A stretch of DNA of 64,000 nucleotides, taken from positions 29,397,192-29,461,191 of the forward strand of contig OX463781.1 in assembly GCA_949825025.1 (NCBI GenBank), given 5' to 3'. Below, in pieces: positions 9,381 through 62,577 of this stretch; within the stretch, counting starts at the first letter, position 1, and every line of letters starts with the position of its first letter. This DNA is from Siphlonurus alternatus. Its lineage: Eukaryota; Arthropoda; Insecta; Ephemeroptera; Siphlonuridae. A program made the position numbers and the translations under genes. Under the pieces are notes generated by a model, which saw only the letters and a list, made by a program, of their open reading frames with translations, did no database searches and was not told where the DNA came from.

Positions 9381-12232
9381 TTATTGGTTCTTCAACTGCA
9401 GCGAAAGTTTATCCAAAGAATTACACTGTCTTTCTCCTAGTCGCACAAGATCTCTGTGCATTTGGTGGAAGAATTTCATTTTTAAATCTTCACTTCTACG
9501 ATATTCCTGCATGAAATCTCTGAACCAGGCTGGAGGTTCTGCCTCTGTTTCGAAAGAGGAAGGCTCGGGACTCATTCTCAGGGGAGAGTAGCTCTGGGAG
9601 TGCTGCTGTATCGAACCGTGAGGAGCAAACTGGACGATGTGGACCGACTGGGGCTGCTCACTGCCCATTCCGGCTATCAACTTGGTGTTGGGTTTGTCAA
9701 TCCGAACCCCCTTGTACAGTTCATTGAGGACATCGTAGTACTCCCAGCGTTTCTTAGAAGCCTCCGATCGCTGACTGAAACGAACTCTCTTGTATGTATT
9801 CTTCATGCTTCTCCACTTGTTAGCACAGACATCACTGCTGAAACTTGTGTTCCATTTCTCATTAAATCTATCAGCAATTTTATCCCATACAACGGATTTT
9901 GTAGTTGATGGATTTTCAAGCTCGTCTCTGTTATTCTTGTACTCTTCAATCAGCATGTATGTTTGTGCTTTGCTCCAAGTGAATTTACTTCCTGAAATCA
10001 AAAGAATTTTCATGGAAAATTACTATAAAAAACACTAAATAAATAGATATCTATTTTAACAACACACATTTCTGAGACAGTTATAATAGACCACTTGCAA
10101 AACCCTGTTTTAGCACAAAGTAAACAAACTCTCCCATCCAGTTCATTGTTGTTGTTGATTGTGTGTGTAAATTTTGTTTATACATTGGAACTTATGGGAA
10201 ATTTACGATTTTCACACACAGATTTGAATATGTTACAAGCCTACGATTCTAAATATGAAATTATCACCAGAATTTGCAGTTTTTGGCCATTTACATTTAT
10301 CCTGAAATGTGTATCAGAAGAAGTTTTCTTTATTTCAATATGGTAAATTTCATAAGATAACAAATCAGCCAATTGCATGGGGGAAGATACGTAACTAGGC
10401 AAACTCCAGTTTGTTGATTTTAACTGTTGCAATAATCAACATACTGGAGCTTCCCAAGATTACTCTACATAAGGTTTGACGCTCCGCCATCTTGGCGCAG
10501 GTTTTGTTGGAGCCTGTGACGTCACGACCAATCACTGACTGCCACGAAATAGGCTCGAGAGTAACAGTTCTCTCTGATTGGTCCTGCGCGAACTGGACGA
10601 AAATGTGAACCTAAGCGTCCAACCTTATGTAGAGGGACCTTAAAAGCTTCCTTAGTTGCACATCTTCCCCCATGCAATTGGCTGATTTGGTATCATATGA
10701 AATTAACCATATTGAAATAAAGAAAACTTCTTCTGATACGAATTTCAGGATTATGAATGGCCAAAAACTGCAGATTCTGGTGATATTTTCATATTTAGAA
10801 TTGTAGGTTTGCAACATAATTATATAAATTGGTGTGTGAAAATTGTAAATTTCCCATAAGGTCCAATGTATAAACAAAATTTACACACACAACCAAAACA
10901 ACAATCAACTGTGGATGGAAGAGTTTGTTTACTTTTTGCTAAAACAGGGTTTTTGCAAGTGGTCTATTATATCGGCTGCATAAAATATTTTTTATAAATA
11001 TTGTACATTCCTCTACAAACAAGATTGTAATTGGAAGGAATGCAACAAGAATGTTCCAGCAGCGCCAGCCATTATCGGTTAATTATAATTACTGTACACC
11101 AAGGGAGAGCACCAAAGACTATCAGAGGCCTCTGTATTGTAAAGGTGCTTTCACATATTCGAAAATCGCTACGGAGTTCCGTACCAATGCCATAAGCCTT
11201 TCACATATTCTTGTTCGTCTGCGGCAGCTGCGGCGGAAAATCATGTGAATGCCGCAGCATCTCATCTTGATTTTGCTACGGGGAGTTCCGTAGGACGTGC
11301 CGCAGAAGATCGCGAGGTGCTACGGAACAGCTACGGTGCGCCGCAGCAAAATCAACACATTTGCTACGGAGTAGCTACGGCGTGTTTCCGTAGCGATTTT
11401 CGAATATGTGAAAGCACCTTAAGGCCACAGGAAATGTTGGTCATGCAAAGTTCTGGAAAGTGCTGGCCATGAGACACGGACGTCTCTGAGAGAGCATCAA
11501 AAGAGGCATTCGTGACAGAGACACTATGCATATTTACGGAAAAAAGTACCATGTTTTCAGAAGGTTGGTCAAGTTTCAATATGTTTCTTTGGACAGCATA
11601 GATTTGAGTAGTTTCTTGACAACCATCACAACCTAGATACGGACCGCAACCATAAAAAAGCAAGAGTTTGCATGAGATAACTGTACTGTAAAGCTTACAA
11701 GTGTGTATCGAGCATAATATGCATACTGTATGATACATATGTACTGTATCATACTGTATGATATGCATACATATGTACTGTATCATACTGTATGATACAT
11801 ATGTACTGTATGCATACATACATCCGTTCCCTACCTTATCCCTACGTACCCAGTATTACAGTATGTACCCCGCCGCGAGCTGTAAGCTCTTAGGGGTGTA
11901 TCCTTGTAAAAAAAAAAAACTAGTGTCACTAGTGTGTAGTCTCGCCCCCTGATTGTATAATATTAAGTTCCTCTCAGATTTTTCATACAAAAAATCATTA
12001 AATTTTTCGCGCCTCTCAGCTCTGCTCTTGCTTTTTCACTAAACGTACAGTGAGCGTCACAGCTCTCAATCAAGTTTTTCACTTTCTGCTTACCTTCATT
12101 CCGAGTTTTTTTAGATCCTTCGTATTCAAAACAACTTTCATCGGGAAGAATAATCACAACTTCTTCAGGTTGTTCGAGGTGAGGCCTCCCTTCGTCGGTC
12201 TGAACTTCAACACTCTCCTCGAACACCTCCAT
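9381..12232 (-). CDS. Myb/SANT-like (trihelix) DNA-binding protein, two exons
   Basis: Exon 1 is 12232-12094 and exon 2 is 9991-9381. The strong donor AATGAAG/GTAAGC and the acceptor GATTTCAG/GAAGT are both phase 1 and join to one 249-residue frame (..KKTRNEG-SKFTWSKAQ..). Residues 1-46 are acidic. Residues about 49-140 form a Myb/SANT-like domain: FTWSKAQTYMLIEEYKNN, VVWDKIADRFNEKW, then CANKWRSMKNTYKRVR. The C-terminal part has a PPAWFRDFMQEYRRSEDLKM segment and a helical end rich in Leu, Arg and Gln. Such proteins bind DNA; many are unnamed host genes, and some are the second protein of PIF/Harbinger transposons. No nuclease lies nearby, so I read it as a host gene, perhaps domesticated. 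An ETS-type site lies just upstream of the ATG. I do not recognise a named orthologue. Confidence 0.8.
10089..10964. mobile_element. Palindromic MITE, 876 bp, TA-flanked
   Basis: The ends are GACCACTTGCAAAACCCTGT at the left and, at the right, the complement of the same start (GACCACTTGCAAAAACCCTG), each flanked by TA (10087-10088, 10965-10966). The arms pair over about 400 bp each with moderate divergence. The central part (about 10460-10635) is GC-richer and itself ends in inverted CTACATAAGGTT sequences. A TA duplication suggests a Tc1/mariner-type mobiliser. Confidence 0.75.
11143..11419. mobile_element. Harbinger-like MITE with TAA target duplication, 277 bp
   Basis: Perfect terminal inverted repeats start AGGTGCTTTCACATATTCGA and continue AAATCGCTACGGA; the right end is the exact complement. 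TAA flanks both sides (11140-11142, 11420-11422), the PIF/Harbinger type of duplication. Internal GCTACGG and CCGCAGC motifs recur in both orientations. The frames at 11245-11472 and 11364-11819 overlap the element and are not genes. Confidence 0.8.
11719..11821. repeat. Tandem/palindromic ATACATATGTACTGTATC repeat block
   Basis: Units of about 25-50 bp built from CATACTGTATGATACATATG and GTACTGTATC recur at least three times, in an arrangement that is partly its own complement. It sits directly against the truncated SINE. Confidence 0.7.
11822..11920 (+). mobile_element. 5'-truncated SINE tail
   Basis: About 100 bp match the 3' part of the 5S-derived SINE in the opposite orientation to the other copies: CGTTCCCTACCTTATCCCTA, then CGCGAGCTGTAAGCTCTTAG, GGGTGTATCCTTG and an A-run. 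Loss of the 5' end with an intact A-tail is typical of LINE-driven insertion. Confidence 0.75.
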
Positions 12233-12260
12233 TTTTCGAACGCTCGTTTTGCAACAGGAA

Positions 12261-12268
12261 CCGGAAGT
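12261..12268. promoter_or_regulatory. ETS-type CCGGAAGT site upstream of the Myb/SANT gene
   Basis: CCGGAAGT lies about 30 nt upstream of the start codon at 12232. Such sites are common near the start of animal housekeeping genes that lack a TATA box. Function is inferred. Confidence 0.35.
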
Positions 12269-12548
12269 TGCAGTTTGAGTACAATGACTAGTGCTTCAGT
12301 TGTTTCAAGTAGTAAATTTGAGCTAAAATTTTGAATCTTGCAGAAAAGCCTTTTATATAATAATAAAATATTTTATTACTTCAAGTTTAAAATTACTCTG
12401 ATGTAATATAAATATAATCTATTTAATTGATAAAGTAAATTAACTAATGAATAGTAGCTTTAATATAATTTTAATACCTTAATTATGCATAATATATAAT
12501 GGCTCTCTTTATATAGTTATATATTTATAATAATTAATTTATAACTCC

Positions 12549-12776
12549 GATTTTTTTTTTTTTTACAAGGATACACCCCTAAGAGCTTATAGCTCGCGGC
12601 GGGGTACTGGGTAGGGATAAGGTAGGGAACGGATAGTGGCCACGGCCTGCATGCTTAATTACGCGTCCTAGCATTCGCTGAGGTGAGACTGAGGGAACCG
12701 TGGAAAACTTCAGTCAGGACGGACACCTCCACTTTTTCTCAATGGACCAAAAAGCGATGCCTAAAGCCTGGGGAAT
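12549..12776 (-). mobile_element. 5'-truncated 5S-derived SINE
   Basis: It matches the copy at 7239-7610 from the tail (T run, then GGATACACCCCTAAGAGCTT) through GACTGAGGGAACCGTGGAAA to AAAGCCTGGGGA, where similarity stops abruptly. The 5S head is missing. It has an extra GTGGCC and GCATGCTTAATT relative to the other copy. Confidence 0.8.
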
Positions 12777-13118
12777 TCATTTAATGTATATTATATTATA
12801 TATAAATATATATAATATATAATTATTATACTAACACCATGCACCTATTTGTTTCTTTCCGAATAATTTAATTAATTAAATTTTTCATTTATATTCTTAA
12901 AAGGTATGAACCCAGAAAAAGGGATATATTGTCTGATTTTTATCTGTTATAATAATTGTTGGTTTTGACTGTTCCAAGTTTTAATATTTTTTTCTAAATA
13001 CACAGTATATATTAAATTATAACAGTGACTGTCAAACATCAGATTCAAAACTAGAACAACAACACTTTTGTGAATAATTAAGAGGCTATTTTTTATCTTT
13101 TTATCAGTATAAAAGCAT

Positions 13119-13151
<33 letters not shown>

Positions 13152-13213
13152 TATATATATTCGTAAAAACTAAAATATAACCTAACGGAAGTAAAAAAAA
13201 AAAAAAAAAGTTT

Positions 13214-13555
13214 TTGTATGCAACAGTGAGATATTGGAATGTGAAAATTTTAGTGGTTTAATCAAAAGAAGGGGTAAAAATTTGGTACTGTGAATTTTTT
13301 CAGATTTTTCTGAGACCAGGAACTATTTTTAAAAAATTATTGAAAGTCTGTTTTCATGAAGTCATGGGCGGCACTCCTCAAGAAAAAGGATAGGGCAGTG
13401 CCGCCCGTGACGTCATAAAATAGACTTTCAATAATTTTTTAAAAATGGTTCCCGGTCTCAGAAAAATCTGAAAAAATTCCCAGTACCATATTTTTACCCC
13501 TTCTTTCGATTAAGCCACTAAAATTTTCACATTCTAATATCTCATTGATATACTT
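13214..13555. mobile_element. Fold-back MITE, about 340 bp
   Basis: Two arms of about 155 bp are inverted copies: left CAGTGAGATATTGGAATGTG, AAAATTTTAGTGGTTTAATC and AAAGAAGGGGTAAAAAT, with their complements at the right. Only about 20 bp separate the arms, around GGCGGCACTCC and GCAGTGCCGCC, so the whole element can fold as one hairpin. No coding sequence. Exact ends and target duplication are unclear. Confidence 0.75.
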
Positions 13556-13663
13556 TCTCTACTTCATATAGAACTCCCAAATAAAATAAAAATGTCTTTA
13601 TTATATTTTTTAAGGTTATTCATAAAAATATAAATATTTTAGTGACTTTTCCCATATGTCTAA

Positions 13664-13808
13664 AGCCGGTATTACACGATACAATTTTTTTTTAATATTT
13701 GCATACAATTTTCCTTACAAGAAAACTTGAACTCCATTTGTTTGTGTGGAGATGAAATTTTCTTGCAAGGAAAAATTGTATGCAAAATTGTATGGTGTAA
13801 TACAGGCT
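13664..13808. mobile_element. Short MITE with TAA target duplication, 145 bp
   Basis: The ends are AGCCGGTATTACACGATACA and the complement of AGCCTGTATTACACCATACA, with TAA on both sides (13661-13663, 13809-13811). The arms continue to pair (GCATACAATTTTCCTTACAAG). The structure fits a PIF/Harbinger-type non-autonomous element of a different family from 11143-11419. Confidence 0.75.
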
Positions 13809-14470
13809 TAACCTGTCTTATTAAAGGAGCTCATACACCCTAGTGCTGGGTACTAGTGTGCCTGTGTGACAATTTTAACCCTTAGGTTGAAAGGAGACTG
13901 GAGTGTGAGGATAAGAAAGGGGGTGGCAGGAGGTGGCTGCGTGCTATCTTAATTGTGTTAGGTATACTGCCTCACTGCTTTAGAGGTATGTATATGTAAA
14001 AGCTAGGCTACAATAAATCTCAAATTCTATAGCTAAATAATATGTAAAATAAGATTTGTATTTTATAATTTTAATATTCTAAAATTAATGTTTTTGGAAT
14101 CATTTATTCAACAAAATTCTGGTTTTACTTTTTATAATCTTTACTCAATAGTACACACGTGTTTCAGCTTCAGTCTTTTTGAGTAAAATATCCTCTTCCA
14201 TATTTTCTTTATATTGATAATATCATAATTATATTAACTGTTTTTATTTGTAACAACCTAGACCATCATAATCTGCAGTTTCAAATATTTTACATCATGA
14301 GTTCAGGAAATACTGTAAGCAAGAGTAATTAGGTGGGTCGTCACTGGGAATAATATTTTTTTTTTTTTTTAATTGTTCATATTCTTGCTGTTGGCTGAGA
14401 CTGATTTCCAATCAAATACATAGTTTGATATATTTGAAAATTACTATAATATTTAACTTACTAATTTTTG

Positions 14471-14471
<1 letters not shown>

Positions 14472-14509
<38 letters not shown>
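14472..14509. repeat. (TA)n microsatellite
   Basis: An uninterrupted AT dinucleotide run of about 38 bp. Confidence 0.9.
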
Positions 14510-14511
<2 letters not shown>

Positions 14512-15592
14512 ATTAATATAATCTGTAAATTTATTTAAATTGAAAATCATTCTCAGAGTAAAACCTGAAAATTTGTCAATTATGATATATAACAGACTGA
14601 TATATTTTTTTAACTGGTTCATCCAGAAAAATAATTGTCTTTAATCATTATGTTTTCATTTAAAAAAACAACAGCATAATTATGTCAAATGAAATAAAAT
14701 CAATAGTTATGATATCATATATTTATGATAATAACGTTTTGTTATGAACTGCAAAATGTTCCAAGTTGAATTTAAAAATAAAGAATTTACATAAAATTCT
14801 GCAGTACAGTGATCTTCCCTTGAGTATTATAGAGAAATTTTTAAATTAAAAAAAGTTGTACACATATCAGTCTGTTACACTTACAAAGGATTTAACAGCT
14901 CTTTGGGATTTATAACAAAACAAAAATTGCACTCCAAAAAAATTACAGAAACAATATCATTTGGATTTTTTTTTTTTTTACTTCTTTTTTTATGAATTAC
15001 TTGATCTTAACACGTAGCAAAAAGGACACTGGATTTGTTTTCAAGCTTACTGTGCAAACTTTTAAATAATTTGCTCGTTTATTCTTTTATTTATACACAT
15101 TTACACACTTTGCCTTTTATTTAACATAATATTGTACTATTTTAATTAATTCAACAAGCTCACACAATATAAACATTTGTTCTAACATTTGCCACAATAG
15201 ATTTGATGAAATATATAATACATTGTTGTAAATTACCCATACATACCCTCATCAAGCTTTACAACTTATATATAATATAATTTATTTACAAATTATTCAC
15301 TGACCATATATTTTTATTTTACACAATTATTCTGATGCATACTTTTTATACACATTACATTATATAATTTTTTTTATCTATCACTCAATCACTTTAAATT
15401 TGCTCCCATTATAATAAAATCTTTGTAAAAGTATAGGCAGACAAAACATTCCCTCGAGTCCGACAAACCATTTCAGCCTGGAGCTGGAATGTACAACACT
15501 TGCTTTTCTTTTATCCCTCCATTTTATAACACGTTATAATACACTTGATCATTAATATGAAGTCATTATATAATATAATAATTTTGCTGTAC

Positions 15593-15598
15593 TTTATT
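15593..15598 (-). terminator. Possible semaphorin polyadenylation signal
   Basis: AATAAA on the minus strand about 180 nt past the semaphorin stop codon. Further TTTATT copies near 15075-15110 would give a longer 3' UTR. Confidence 0.4.
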
Positions 15599-15778
15599 TA
15601 TACAAAGGCTTGTTGAAGAACAATAATTTTACTTTTAATTATTTTAAAAAAAGAAAATAAAGAAAATAATATTTCATACAATTATGAAAATTTTCTCTTT
15701 TTTTTTTCTGTAGCAGGCACATTAACAAACTGTTCTAGCAATTTTTATGTTCATGAAATAAAGTTGTTGTTTTTATCA

Positions 15779-56518
<40,740 letters not shown>

Positions 56519-57951
56519 CTGTAACAAGAAACGAACATTCGTGGTCACTTATAGGTCTAAGGGAGATCACCAAAATATTACTCATAATGATTCACAAGAA
56601 AAGAAGAATAACTTTTACAGGTCTACTTTAACCGGGCGTGAATTGTGTGCATGGGTATAAACGAATAAATATTAAGTCACGTGACTGTTTGCATTGGAGA
56701 ACATTCTATAGCTACGTCCGTCAGTCACCAATATATCGTATATAAATACAAACAAACACAGACACAATTGGTCAGTATGTGTGTGTGTGTTTGTGCAAAT
56801 ATGTATTCAAAGGGTGTGGACCAATTTTACCTCAATGTTATATCATGTCATACCTTATAATTAATTTCATATGGTATATAGATAATAATGATATACAAAC
56901 ACATCAAATTACTCAATAGTATATATTTTAATTTAAATACTTACATTTTCGTACAATATTCCCTTTTTTTATATTAGTAATCATCACGTGATATAATTGA
57001 AAGGGAGGTATAATTATATGAAACGTGATTAATAACATAATTAACATCAATGTAGTTTTTAATACTTTTTTTATCATTATAAAAATGCCTGAATGAATAC
57101 ACATATTTAATTAATTCTTTATATAAAAAAAAGTACATTATTTGTGTTGCATGCCTTAAGGAATATAGAATTGTGGCTTCGTTTATTTTAATGACATCTA
57201 AAAACTTCAACATCACCAATGGCACCCTCCTTTTTCTATAATGCATTATTACAACATCACTTCGTTCCATTGGTTAGTGCAGTCAAATTATTTACTTGCT
57301 GTTGCAATGAGTTCGTGTTTGATTGGGTTAATACACATCGGCAGACGAGTTTCAATTGTATTTGTTGTCTAAGTATTTGGGCGTTGCTATGCAACGGGGG
57401 GGATTCCACTCTCTCGTTATCCATCCCGCGACACTCGACACGACTCTCTTTCTCTCTATACAGCACCTCTTTTCTCTTGTCATTACTGTCACTCCAGCAC
57501 GCAACTCAAAATCTTACTCACTCGCTGCTATACAAAAAAAAACACACAAATACATATAATAATTTATATATCTAGTTTAAATGTTAAAACAATATGTATA
57601 ATATTGTATTTTAATTAAATTTCCATTATATTATATAATAATATAAACTATATTTTACCACAGAAATGCTTTTAATATCAAACACAGCACGTGTATGTTA
57701 ATACATGTTTTTTTTTATAATGTTGAGTTAGAAACAAAGTTAGAGAAATATCAGATTTAATATTACTCCAGGCCATACAAGCTATACTAATTTCATATAC
57801 CAGCAGTAGAGAGAGGAGATGCGAAGCTGGGAAGGCCAAAAGGATCACGACCTTTACTTCAGCACGAGACTGTAAGAGGAGTGCTGCTGCCTGCATGCAT
57901 GCCCAGCAGTTCAGTGGTGCTTACTCGTCCGAGAGTGTCACGTACAGATGC

Positions 57952-57978
57952 CGTGTGTGTGCGTGTGTGTGCGTGTGC

Positions 57979-58061
<83 letters not shown>
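57952..58061. repeat. Compound (GT)n(GA)n microsatellite
   Basis: About 42 bp of GT with GC interruptions passing into about 68 bp of pure GA. Confidence 0.9.
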
Positions 58062-58064
<3 letters not shown>

Positions 58065-58250
58065 CCGGGTGCACGGAACAGAATATAAGTGAACTGTATT
58101 ACTGTACTGTCACAACTTCAAAACTGTACACGCCTATATGGAAGTCTCATTACATTCTTCTGTATTCGATCCTTACAACAGTCATCTGACAAAAACTTCT
58201 GATGGCTTAATTACATATATATCATATATATTATGTTTGTGCAGATAATA

Positions 58251-58516
58251 GAGGCTTCAAATCAGCTGATTTTGCGGTGTTCCCACCATCCTACCAAAAC
58301 CTATGTAAAAAAAAAAAATCGAAATTTCATTTTTGACACAAAAGAAAATTTTAAGAGGAAAATAAGTTCTTGATTCATTATCAGAAGATCCCTAAATGGG
58401 AGGGGAGGGGGTAGGAGATGTTTTCGAATTGATTGCTGTAATAGTTACTGAGAAAAAATTCAAATTTTCTAAAAATGTGGCTTTTGGAGAACCCGCCGGG
58501 GAACACTTGAAGCCTC
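58251..58516. mobile_element. TA-flanked MITE, 266 bp
   Basis: Terminal inverted repeats GAGGCTTCAA and TTGAAGCCTC, each flanked by TA (58249-58250, 58517-58518). The interior is non-coding. Short inverted ends and TA duplication fit a Tc1/mariner-type MITE. Confidence 0.6.
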
Positions 58517-61500
58517 TATTGCTCCCGGTAAATGATTCTCTAAAATGTATTCTTATATAGAGCATATTATGACAAACATTAAATGTGTTGATTTACTCTT
58601 CGTGTGGCTTTAGTGTGACTTGCTATAAATTTAACAATGTTTATTTTTTATGAATGTAATGTATAGCAAGTTTTTATATAATAATATATAAAGGTCCTCA
58701 ACATATAAAATATAAATTAAAACATTAAATTTTATATTTTTAACTATTCTTTTAAGTTTTAATTATAATTTATTAACTTCATGCAGTTTATTTAAATTTC
58801 AAATTGGGTTTTATTATTATATTTATTTTTTTAACTAAAAAAATGTACAAAAAATACTCAACAATTTTTTTTTTTTTTTACCCATACACTAAAATATAAT
58901 AAATTTAATTGTATTTTTGTAGAACGGAATTACAATTTTCATTCCATTAACCTGGCATGCTGTATGCCCACAAGTCAGCGGGTATATACAGCAGCTAAAG
59001 TTGGGAGAAGGACCTGACTGCCTCGTTTCAGGCACGCATGGTGAAACACGGGACGTGGAGCTCTCTTCGCCCTAAGATTTATATACCCCGGCACTACTAG
59101 AACAGCAAGCTCGCGGGACCGCATGCAGTCGGGCGCGCACGAACGGAAAATGAGCACGGCAGGTGGGGGGCGTGTGTGTGGAGAACATGCCAAGCAGGGG
59201 CAGGCAGATGAGCAGCCACTGCGGTGGAGTCGGGCATCGATCTCGTCTAGAAGATAACTCTCTCTCTCTCTCTCTTTCTATAACTCGCTCCGTCGGTCCC
59301 CGTGTCACTTGGAATTCGAATTTCCTTCTCTCTCTCACACAAGGAAAATTGCTGCTCCGGTTGTGCTGCAACCATCCCTAGCGGGCTTTTAATTAAAATC
59401 ACGTCCATACAATACGTCTACTCGACAGAATTAATGCTGCTCATTTTAGGTAAAAGCATTCATGCATAATACAACTACCACATCACATCAATTTTATTTT
59501 TCTTCTATAATAATAATATAAATTATATTAATATTATAATATAAATTGTATATATTATATAATGACTTTTATTCAATATAATATTATGTGGTATTGATAA
59601 GATGAAAAATTCAATGTTCAAATTATATGAATATAGAACGAGACAAAAGGTATGAAAAATGTATATATAAGAGGTTCGTTCGATTCTTTCTTTGGTCGTT
59701 GCTATAAGGAAAGTTCATCGCCTAGGGAACTACCTTGTCATATACAGCAGGCTGACTGCTCAGTTGCTTGCCACTGGTGGTGTATAGGAACAAAACGTAT
59801 CTGAGAAAATGATGTGAGTTTTCTTTATAAGGTAATGGCAAGTGTCGCCTTAGCAACCAACAGATCAGTTTCTCAACTTCCTTCTTTTGTTACATATTAC
59901 ACCGTTATAATAAAAATAGCGATGGATTTGAAATAAATAAGGTTGTTATACAATTTATATAAAATTTCTCAATATAAAAAAAAAACTTATTAAATTCATG
60001 TTGCTATGGTCTAGGAAATGCACATTTATATTATATGAAAGGTTGAAGATACGATGAGGAACGAAAGTGTTAGATATTTTGATGAAGGTGCGAGAGAGAA
60101 ACTACCTTCAAGCGGTTATGGGGTTTCGAGATAACGCATATAACCTGTCATCATGAGTATACACCATCAGCCTATCTCCATAACACATAAAGTCGGTATG
60201 CTGCTGTGAAGAAGGAACTCCCCCGTCATGATCCTCCTCGTTCTTCTTATCCTCGTCTAATAAAGAGAGAAAATACGGCACCACGTCTGTCACGTGTCAC
60301 ATCCAGCCGTAGGCAATAAGCATATAAATAAGACAACCTTTCAATAGACCTTACTTTTATTTAAAGAAACAAAATATGAATATTTTATTGATCCTTCTTC
60401 TTCATTTGACCTTATAAGAAAAAAATATATAAGTCTATTTATAAATATTTTAGTATACACAGACATACAGAGTTTCAAACTTATTTTTTTTAGTGTTTTA
60501 TTTAGAAGTTAAAAAGATTATGATTTGAAGTTTTTACTTTGTATCACCAAGAAGGCAAGAACTTTATATATTTTTTTAAAGTTTTCTAACATTATACAAC
60601 ATTTGAAATATCAAATTATAACATTTTAAAACTTTCTTCTTATAGATTTAATATAAACTTTCAAGTATATAAAGTGAATGTCAGTTAATGCAAGAGAATC
60701 AAGTCACGGGAATGCAAATTAGAGTGCAGTTTTATGCAGATCAGTTATATTAGCTGCAGTAGCATCTGCTCACGCCGTGACCCGACCTCGTGTACTTGTG
60801 TAAACTCATCAGGTAATCCATAAAGTCTCATTGAGCTACTTGATTCAATCAGTCTACCTTGTGTTCTTTATAAAAATCACTTTCAAATACATAATTGTAA
60901 TTCTAAAATTTAATGATACTGAATGAAATTCTATGGATAAATTTGTTAAATTTCGTTATATTTTTTTATTTCTATAAACGACTTCTTTAAAATCAAGGTA
61001 AAGTATGCTATATACAGGAACGTAATAATAGAAATATGATATGTTGGTGAATATTTATTTTCAACTTTGAAAATATAATTCAAAAATATTAATATTTTAT
61101 GTCACTCAATATAATATATGCCTTCTATTCATATTTAATTTAACGTGATGCAGATAATATAAAATTAAATGACATGCAATTATTATTATTATTCAATTAC
61201 TAAATATTTAATTAAGTATTAAATTGTACTAAATTTGAAATATAATACTATAGGCTTATTTTAATAAGGACCTATGAGACTATACTGAAACATGTAATAA
61301 TTTAACTTACGATATTGTTCATGCTAAATAATGTGGTCTATTTAATATTATATGTTATATTCTAACACTTGTATGTAAACAGGAATAGGGGATGTCAACT
61401 GTTATATTAAACATTAATCCCCAATAGTATTTGGTGTACAACATCATATTGTCAATGAAATTCATGCATGATTCCATGGATTATATAGCTATATTAAATA

Positions 61501-62496
61501 GGATTAGTGCAGTATAAATATGGAATATTTTAATATATATATAATTAAGTTTATTTATAAAATATTGGCAGTTGAGTGGTTATAGTGAAATATATAAAAT
61601 ATACTAAATTTGACATAAATGTGTCATTTATTATCCTGATATCAAATATAAAGGGATTATAAAAATTTAAATCAAAATGTTTCATGATTATAAATTTCAT
61701 TTAATTGATGTTTGATTAAAATTAGATTTTAAAAATAACTCAAAATTTATTTTTAATATTCGTTTTATATTTTCATTTTTCTGTAATGTTCATACAGTAT
61801 ATTGAGTATTTGATAGATCAATCGTTTTACTCCATTACATATAATATTATACATAAAATGTTGGCAACATAGACTCCTCATAATATATTATGACACAAAA
61901 TTCATGCAAGTGGAAAGTTTAAATGGACTGGAGTATAAACCACACGCATAAATAATATGATCAGTGCACGTTCTATGTGTTTATATATACCACTATAGCC
62001 AACATATACACTTGCATGGATCTTTTTTAGCTTTCCGCGCGGTTAGCTCTAATGATTATGCACCACAGCTTTGGTGTTCATAGACTATAACTACAAGTAC
62101 TATATAGCTGGCAATGTGACTATTAACGAGTGCTGACCACACTGAATGTAATAATTTATTGATCATGCTTTACCGCACATTTATTACCACAAAATAGATA
62201 TACACATCAGCTTAATATACAACGTTTAATGCTTTTATGATCAAAAAACATGTCCCTATTAAGTCAAAACAAAAAAATTTGGCGTTAGTCCTCTTTTTTT
62301 TTATAATATACTATTTTATAATTTTTGGCAAAATATATTTTTTTAAATTTTCAATATTAAATTGGAAATATAATATTTTAATGTTAAAGTTAAATAAAAA
62401 AATAGGGTGTAATTATTTTGTCTATATAATGATGTTTACATCAAAATATAAACAAGAGTATAAGAAAACATTGATTGTATAATCTACCATTAGCTT

Positions 62497-62546
62497 CAAA
62501 CATTTTGATTAGATTATTTGTTTTATTTTCTTTATATATAATATTA

Positions 62547-62577
<31 letters not shown>

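Larger units (their letters stand above)
9992..12093. other. Intron of the Myb/SANT gene, packed with small transposons
   Basis: This 2.1-kb intron contains an 876-bp palindromic element (10089-10964), a Harbinger-like MITE (11143-11419), a repeat block built on ATACATATGTACTGTATC (11719-11821) and a 5'-truncated SINE (11822-11920). Outside these I see only AT-rich DNA. Confidence 0.7.
12233..15778. other. Intergenic region with promoter side, MITEs and semaphorin 3' UTR
   Basis: From left to right: the likely promoter of the Myb/SANT gene, a truncated SINE (12549-12776), AT repeats, two inverted-repeat elements (13214-13555, 13664-13808), AT-rich DNA with a TA microsatellite (14472-14509), and the semaphorin 3' UTR, which reads leftward from 15778. 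No other coding sequence was found. Confidence 0.6.

Noticed and set aside
57678..57896. Minus-strand frame starting MQAAALLLQSRAEVKVVILL, which looks like a signal peptide
   Set aside because: No donor in phase 1 gives a junction to the semaphorin exon at 56518, and the frame continues as low-complexity sequence. It remains only a weak candidate leader.
59075..59090. TATATAAATC on the minus strand, resembling a TATA box
   Set aside because: In DNA this AT-rich such motifs are frequent, and no start exon with a plausible coding frame follows it.
59734..60256. Two frames on the minus strand (60256-60145 and 59800-59734) that splice in phase to DEDKKNEEDHDGGVPSSQQH .. YVLFLYTTSGKQLSSQPAVY
   Set aside because: The second ends in phase 0, but the first semaphorin exon needs phase 1. 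The peptide has no match to the N-terminus of Sema-1a and the first donor is weak.
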